DNA of 9,191 nucleotides, from NCBI GenBank assembly GCA_025454185.1, contig JALOOY010000031.1, positions 1 through 9,191 of the forward strand, in the 5' to 3' direction. Source of the stretch: Thermodesulfobacteriota bacterium (GTDB lineage: Bacteria; Desulfobacterota; RBG-13-43-22). The notes below the pieces were generated by a model. That model ran no database searches. It saw only the letters and a program-made list of their open reading frames with translations, and had not been told where the DNA came from. A program made the translations under genes and the position numbers. Positions 5,325 to 9,191 of the stretch are shown here, one piece after another. Each line of letters begins with the position of its first letter. Within the stretch, counting starts at the first letter, position 1.

Positions 5325-6593
5325 ATGTTGCGAAGAAAGATTTGTTTGTGGCTGATGATTTGGGGGCTCCTGGGGTTTGTCGGTACCTGGCAGCCGGTGC
5401 AGGCCGGGGAGGTGGACGCCCTGCACCTGATTAATCTACTGAAGCAGAAAGGCATTCTGACCCAGGAAGAGGCGGACAGCCTGATGAAGGAAGTGCGCAA
5501 GAACGCCAAGGAAGAAAAAACCGCGCTGAAAGAAGAGATCAAGGAAGAGGCTAAGAAAGGTGATTTCCTGCCCCCCTTGCTGAAGAATGTCAAGTTCGGG
5601 ACCACGATTTTTGCCGAATACAACATGCGGTCCACGGACGACGGCGGACCGTCGACCAATCAATTCCTGCTGAACCGGGGCTATCTGACCCTGGCCGGGA
5701 AATTGAACTCCTGGCTGGGCTTCAACCTGACTTCGGACCTGTTTACCTCCCGGGACGCCGAGGACAAGGGCAACGGGCTGGAGCTTCGTATGAAATACGC
5801 CTATGCCGACCTGTATTTCGGCAGCACCATTACGGAATTGGGGTTGACCCATACCCCTTCCGATCAGTATGATTCCTATGTCTGGCCCTACCGCGTGCAG
5901 GGCAAGCATTTCCTGGATGAGTTCGGCATTCAGGCCTCCGCGGACTTCGGGGCCAATATCCGGGGAACGCTGGGTGGAAAGATGGATGATGGTTTTACGA
6001 AGTGGGCCGGAAGCACCTACGCCGGCAAATGGGCCGGTTACCAAATAGGCATCTACAACGGCGCCGGCTACACCAATTCCGAAGCCAATACCAACAAGCC
6101 CTTCGGCGGGATGGTCTATTTCCGTCCGGCCCCGGGGGTGGATGCGCTGAAGGGCCTGGTGCTGTCCTATTACGGCATGTTCGGCCAGTCCAACAACAAC
6201 TTCACCGCCAAGGGCAAGACCAACGACTATCCCGATACGCAGATCAACCTGGCCCAGTTGGCCTGGCAGCATCCCTGGTTCACCCTGTACGGGCAGTATT
6301 ACTGGGGCAAGGGCACGTTGACCTCCACCGAGGATAACAGCCGCAGCGGCTGGCTGGTCGAGGGTTTTGTGCGTATCCCGAGTGTGGAGAAATTGCGGGC
6401 CTTCGGCCGCTACTACACGTACGACCCCAATACCGACGTCTCCAATAACGCCACGACCACCTATGTTATGGGTGTTTCTTACGACTGGTCCAAGGAATTC
6501 ATGCCTTTCCTGGCCTACCAGCACAATGATTATGAAAGCAGTAAAACAAAAGATTTCGATCAGTTACAAGTTGGTTTCCAGTTGAAATTTTAA
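5325..6593 (+). CDS. Phosphate-selective porin, OprO/OprP-like
   Basis: A 422-residue outer-membrane beta-barrel protein. A Sec signal peptide ends after PVQA at 27. Residues 31-60 contain the short helical segment LINLLKQKGILTQEEADSLMKE, common just after the signal in porins of this family. A Lys/Glu-rich, possibly coiled-coil stretch follows to about 79, then FLPPLL, then a barrel of alternating polar and aromatic strands ending in LQVGFQLKF. The terminal Phe is the recognition signal for the outer-membrane insertion machinery. AGGAG lies 5 bases before the ATG at 5325. In the OprO/OprP family the pore passes phosphate or polyphosphate; here that selectivity is inferred from the family resemblance and from the predicted Pho-box promoter between the pst operon and phoBR. 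The arginine/lysine ladder that fixes selectivity cannot be judged from sequence alone, so a general anion porin remains possible. Confidence 0.88.
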   Translation: MLRRKICLWLMIWGLLGFVGTWQPVQAGEVDALHLINLLKQKGILTQEEADSLMKEVRKNAKEEKTALKEEIKEEAKKGDFLPPLLKNVKFGTTIFAEYNMRSTDDGGPSTNQFLLNRGYLTLAGKLNSWLGFNLTSDLFTSRDAEDKGNGLELRMKYAYADLYFGSTITELGLTHTPSDQYDSYVWPYRVQGKHFLDEFGIQASADFGANIRGTLGGKMDDGFTKWAGSTYAGKWAGYQIGIYNGAGYTNSEANTNKPFGGMVYFRPAPGVDALKGLVLSYYGMFGQSNNNFTAKGKTNDYPDTQINLAQLAWQHPWFTLYGQYYWGKGTLTSTEDNSRSGWLVEGFVRIPSVEKLRAFGRYYTYDPNTDVSNNATTTYVMGVSYDWSKEFMPFLAYQHNDYESSKTKDFDQLQVGFQLKF

Positions 6594-6647
6594 AAAATGG
6601 CCCCAAAAGGACCGGCCGGTTTCTACAGAACTATCTCTTGAAAACTG

Positions 6648-6679
6648 AAAAGCCCGGGATGGAAATCCCGGGCTTTTTT
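6648..6679 (+). terminator. Rho-independent terminator of the porin gene, probably bidirectional
   Basis: AGCCCGGGAT (6651-6660), loop GAAA-like GGAA, then ATCCCGGGCT (6665-6674) make a 10-bp GC-rich stem. It is extended by three A-T pairs and ends in six T (6674-6679). A-rich sequence on the left makes it usable from the minus strand too, as a second barrier for phoR transcripts. Confidence 0.88.
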
Positions 6680-6687
6680 CAAAAAAT

Positions 6688-6720
6688 AAAAAATGGCCCG
6701 AGTATTTCGGGCCATTTTTT
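6688..6720 (-). terminator. Rho-independent terminator of phoBR, probably bidirectional
   Basis: The 14-base arm AAAAAATGGCCCGA (6688-6701), a 5-base loop (6702-6706) and its exact complement (6707-6720) form a perfect stem with A and T tracts on both sides. On the minus strand the structure begins within the phoR stop codon (6721-6719), so there is no 3' untranslated spacer. It is also a back-up for porin transcripts arriving from the left. Confidence 0.85.
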
Positions 6721-8503
6721 ATTTTTTGGGAAAGGTGATCGTGAAGGTCGAGCCCCGGCCGAGTTCGCTGCGGGCCTCGACTTTGCCCTTGTGGGCCTCG
6801 ACGATATGCTTGACGATGGAAAGCCCCAGCCCGGTGCCCCCCAGTTCGCGGGAGCGGTCGCGATCCACCCGATAAAAACGCTCGAAGATGCGGGTCAGAT
6901 GCTCTTTGGGAATGCCCAGGCCGGTATCGGTGACGGAGATGCTGATTTCCTTTTCATCTTCCCGGGCGGACAGGGTCACCTTGCCGCCGGGCGGCGTGTA
7001 TTTGACGGCGTTGTCGAGCAGATTGAAAATGGCCTGATGCATCCTTTCCTTTTCCCAGAAAAGGACGGCGCTCGGGGATGACAGCCCGGTCAGGTCCTGG
7101 CTCAGGGTGATATCCTTGGCCAGGGCCTGCGGGGAAATGTTCTGCAGAGCGGATTGCAGTACTTCGGCCACGGGAACTTCATCCACATACCTTTCGGCCC
7201 GCTCCTGGTCTTCCAGTTGGGACAGGTCCAGGAGGTCGGAAACCAGATAGCTCATACGCCGCACGTTTTTTTCGAGGATGCCCAGGAAGCGCCCGGCGTC
7301 TCCCTCCTCGGAGATGAGACCCTCCAGGGTTTCCAGTGCCCCGCTGATGGCCGTCAGCGGGGTCCGCAGCTCATGAGAGGCGTTGGCCACAAAGTCCTGA
7401 CGGACCTTGAGCAGACGCCGGATCTCGGTGATGTCGTGAAAGAGGGCCACGGCGCCCTGGGTCAAATGGGTGGAGACCAGGGGTACCACCTGGACTTCGA
7501 AATAGCGTATGGCGTCCCAGCCCAGACTGATTTCCAGGCGCTGAAACTTCTCCCCTCGCAGGGCCTGGTCCACGGCCTCCTGGAATTCCGTGTTCATGAA
7601 TACTTCCTGAATAGTTCGGTTCTCCAGGTGGAGCGTCCCGCCCAGTACCTGGCGCAGGAAGGGGTTGACCAGGGTGATCAGGCCCTTTTCATTGGTGACC
7701 AACACCCCTTCCTGCATGGCCAGCAGAATGGCCCGCAGGCGGCTGGTTTCATTGTCGAGCAATTCCAGTTTGAAGCGCAGGTCCTTGGACATCTTTTCCA
7801 GGGACCGGGCCAGGGGGGTGAATTCCGACTGGGGCAGCAGATGGAGCGGCTGCTTCAGGTGGCCCCCGGCCATCTGTTCGGCCATGCCGGAGATCTCTTT
7901 CAGGGGACGGCCCATCCACCAGATCAGGAAAAAACCGAAAAGCAGGGCGGGAAATCCAACCAGACCGCCCAGCAGGATCAGGCGGCGCCGGAAGTCGGAT
8001 ACGGTATCCTCCAACTCATTGAGCGGCCAGGCCAGGCGGACGAAGCCGATCAAAGCGCCTTCCCGGAATACGGGAACGGCCGCGAAAAGCGTCTGGGAAT
8101 TCATGAAAGGGCTGAAACGGACGACCTCGCCATATCCTTTTTCCCGGGCCATGATGACCTCCGGGCGATGGCTGTAGTCGTCGGTCGGATCGATCGTCCG
8201 GGGTTCCCGAAGGGAATCTCCCCACAGATGCCCGTCGGCCGAGATGATGGATACCCGCTTCCCCAGGTTTGAACCCACCTCTCTGGCCTTTTGATCCAAA
8301 AGGGCTATCTGGGTCGGAGACCGATGAAACGCTGGTTGAACCAGGTTGGCCGTGAGGGTCAAGTGACGTTTCAATTCCGTTTTGGTCTGGGTCAGGAGGG
8401 CGGAGCGGGCCCGCCCCCCGATGAAGGTGGAAGCCAGGCCGGTGATCAGGGCCAGGGCTATGATCAAAAAACCGAAAAATTTCCAGTAGCGGCGATAGGT
8501 CAT
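6719..8503 (-). CDS. phoR: Phosphate-regulon sensor histidine kinase PhoR
   Basis: A 594-residue membrane kinase that phosphorylates PhoB under phosphate limitation and probably dephosphorylates it otherwise. Domains in order are: transmembrane helix 9-29; an extracytoplasmic sensor of about 140 residues (30-173); transmembrane helix 174-197; a HAMP-type linker to about 250; a PAS domain at about 252-360; a HisKA dimerisation helix with the phospho-acceptor His377 in SHELRTP; and an ATPase domain with N-box N494/N498, G1 DTGLGIP at 526-532, F-box FERFYR and G2 GGTGLGL at 555-561. The sensor domain makes it longer than the enterobacterial PhoR (about 430), which has almost no periplasmic part, and like PhoR of many other phyla. 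It starts 18 bases after phoB in the same frame, with no clear ribosome-binding site, so translation may depend on phoB. The PhoR name rests on the adjacent PhoB and pst genes. Confidence 0.93.
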   Translation of the reverse strand: MTYRRYWKFFGFLIIALALITGLASTFIGGRARSALLTQTKTELKRHLTLTANLVQPAFHRSPTQIALLDQKAREVGSNLGKRVSIISADGHLWGDSLREPRTIDPTDDYSHRPEVIMAREKGYGEVVRFSPFMNSQTLFAAVPVFREGALIGFVRLAWPLNELEDTVSDFRRRLILLGGLVGFPALLFGFFLIWWMGRPLKEISGMAEQMAGGHLKQPLHLLPQSEFTPLARSLEKMSKDLRFKLELLDNETSRLRAILLAMQEGVLVTNEKGLITLVNPFLRQVLGGTLHLENRTIQEVFMNTEFQEAVDQALRGEKFQRLEISLGWDAIRYFEVQVVPLVSTHLTQGAVALFHDITEIRRLLKVRQDFVANASHELRTPLTAISGALETLEGLISEEGDAGRFLGILEKNVRRMSYLVSDLLDLSQLEDQERAERYVDEVPVAEVLQSALQNISPQALAKDITLSQDLTGLSSPSAVLFWEKERMHQAIFNLLDNAVKYTPPGGKVTLSAREDEKEISISVTDTGLGIPKEHLTRIFERFYRVDRDRSRELGGTGLGLSIVKHIVEAHKGKVEARSELGRGSTFTITFPKK

Positions 8504-8521
8504 GGACGGTAATCGGCTCGT

Positions 8522-9191
8522 TCAGGCGCGGAAACGATAGCCCATCCCGCGGACCGTTTCAATCAGGTCCAGGTGTTCCTCCAGTTTTTTCCGGATGCGG
8601 CGAATATGGGTGTCAATCGTTCGGGCATAGCCCTCAAAAGAATAGCCCCAGACTTTATCGAGCAGGACCTCCCGGGTCTGTACCCGGCCGCGATAGCGCA
8701 GCAGGTGGGCCAGGAGGCGGAATTCCGTAGCGGTCAGTTCCAAGGTCCGATCTCCCAACCGGGCGGTGTGGCCGTCCAGATCCAGGGCCAGGGGATCGGC
8801 CTTCAGGAGGGTCGGGGCGGCCTTTTTTTCCTGGCGGTCCAGGAGCTTGCGGACCCGGAGCAGCACTTCCCGGATACTGAAGGGCTTGACGATGTAATCG
8901 TCGGCGCCCAGCTCCAGGCCCACGACCCGGTCCATTTCTTCCCCCCTGGCGGTGACCATGATGATGGGCACCGGCTCGGTATCCGGGTCTCGTTTCAGGG
9001 TCCGGCAGACTTCCAAGCCGTCTACCCCGGGCAGCATGAGATCCAGCAGGATGAGATCCGGGGCCTGTTTGCGGGCCAGGACCAGGGCTTTTTCGCCGTC
9101 TTCGGCCTGGTGGAGATTATATCCCGCCTTTTCCAGGTTGAAGCGGAGCAGTTCCCGGATATCGGGGTCATCTTCGACGATCAGTATTTTG
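8522..9191 (-). CDS. phoB: Phosphate-regulon response regulator PhoB (5' end beyond window)
   Basis: An OmpR/PhoB-family DNA-binding regulator; 222 residues are visible and only about 2-4 N-terminal residues are missing, judging by alignment from memory with E. coli PhoB. The receiver (visible residues 1-117) has the acidic pair Asp7/Asp8, phospho-acceptor Asp50 in LILLDLMLPG, Thr80 and Lys102 in VKPF. A short linker leads to the winged helix-turn-helix, about 125-222. Its recognition helix contains RTIDTHIRR at 190-198, keeping the Arg, Thr, His, Arg, Arg pattern that contacts DNA in E. coli PhoB. This agrees with the GTCA/GTAA-type 11-bp repeats found in front of pstS, the small gene and the porin. 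phoB precedes phoR in one transcription unit; its promoter lies outside the window. Confidence 0.94.
   Translation of the reverse strand, partial: KILIVEDDPDIRELLRFNLEKAGYNLHQAEDGEKALVLARKQAPDLILLDLMLPGVDGLEVCRTLKRDPDTEPVPIIMVTARGEEMDRVVGLELGADDYIVKPFSIREVLLRVRKLLDRQEKKAAPTLLKADPLALDLDGHTARLGDRTLELTATEFRLLAHLLRYRGRVQTREVLLDKVWGYSFEGYARTIDTHIRRIRKKLEEHLDLIETVRGMGYRFRA

Noticed and set aside
5436..6524. Long minus-strand open frame of 362 codons
   Set aside because: It is antisense to the porin, which has a signal peptide, ribosome-binding site and C-terminal Phe; the antisense product has no family features.
6609..6622. Palindrome ACCGGCCGGT after the porin stop
   Set aside because: It has no T tract and sits just before two full terminators; too short to assign an operator or terminator role.
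7154..8272. Long plus-strand open frame of 372 codons
   Set aside because: It is antisense to phoR, and its composition (Gln, Gly, His) is that of a shadow frame.
1..9191. tRNA/rRNA genes, CRISPR arrays, insertion sequences, riboswitches
   Set aside because: Reading by eye, I saw no tRNA-like cloverleaf, regularly spaced repeat-spacer array, transposase or known riboswitch pattern; the window is almost filled by the genes listed.

Overview
The window is a nearly complete phosphate-starvation (Pho) locus from a high-GC Gram-negative bacterium. An OprO/OprP-type outer-membrane porin with a C-terminal Phe and a PstS with a Sec signal peptide and no lipobox point to a Gram-negative cell. The AhpF-like thioredoxin reductase and the PhoR with a large extracytoplasmic sensor would suit a Desulfobacterota/deltaproteobacterial lineage, but that placement is a guess from protein style.

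Layout, left to right. (1) 1-1112, minus strand, 5' part of a flavin disulfide reductase with two N-terminal thioredoxin-like folds (AhpF architecture), cut by the left edge, with its own sigma70-like promoter. (2) 1273-4754, minus strand, the tightly packed operon pstS-pstC-pstA-pstB for high-affinity phosphate uptake; phoU does not follow pstB. (3) 4755-5324, a compact regulatory region. It holds a predicted Pho-box promoter for pstS, a small unrecognised gene (4893-5102, minus) with its own predicted Pho-box promoter, and a third, divergent Pho-box promoter for the porin. All three have 5-base half-sites repeating every 11 bp and exactly 10 bases between the last half-site and a -10-like hexamer. 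(4) 5325-6593, plus strand, the phosphate-selective-type porin. (5) 6648-6720, two stacked, probably bidirectional terminators between the convergent porin and phoR genes. (6) 6719-9191, minus strand, phoB (its first few residues lie off the right edge) followed by phoR.

How it works together (established for the families, inferred here): PhoR senses phosphate limitation and phosphorylates PhoB. PhoB binds tandem 11-bp repeats and turns on the porin (entry through the outer membrane), PstS (periplasmic capture) and PstCAB (ATP-driven import). The least expected element is the 69-residue protein placed under the same predicted control. It resembles the first half of a response-regulator receiver domain without the phospho-acceptor Asp.
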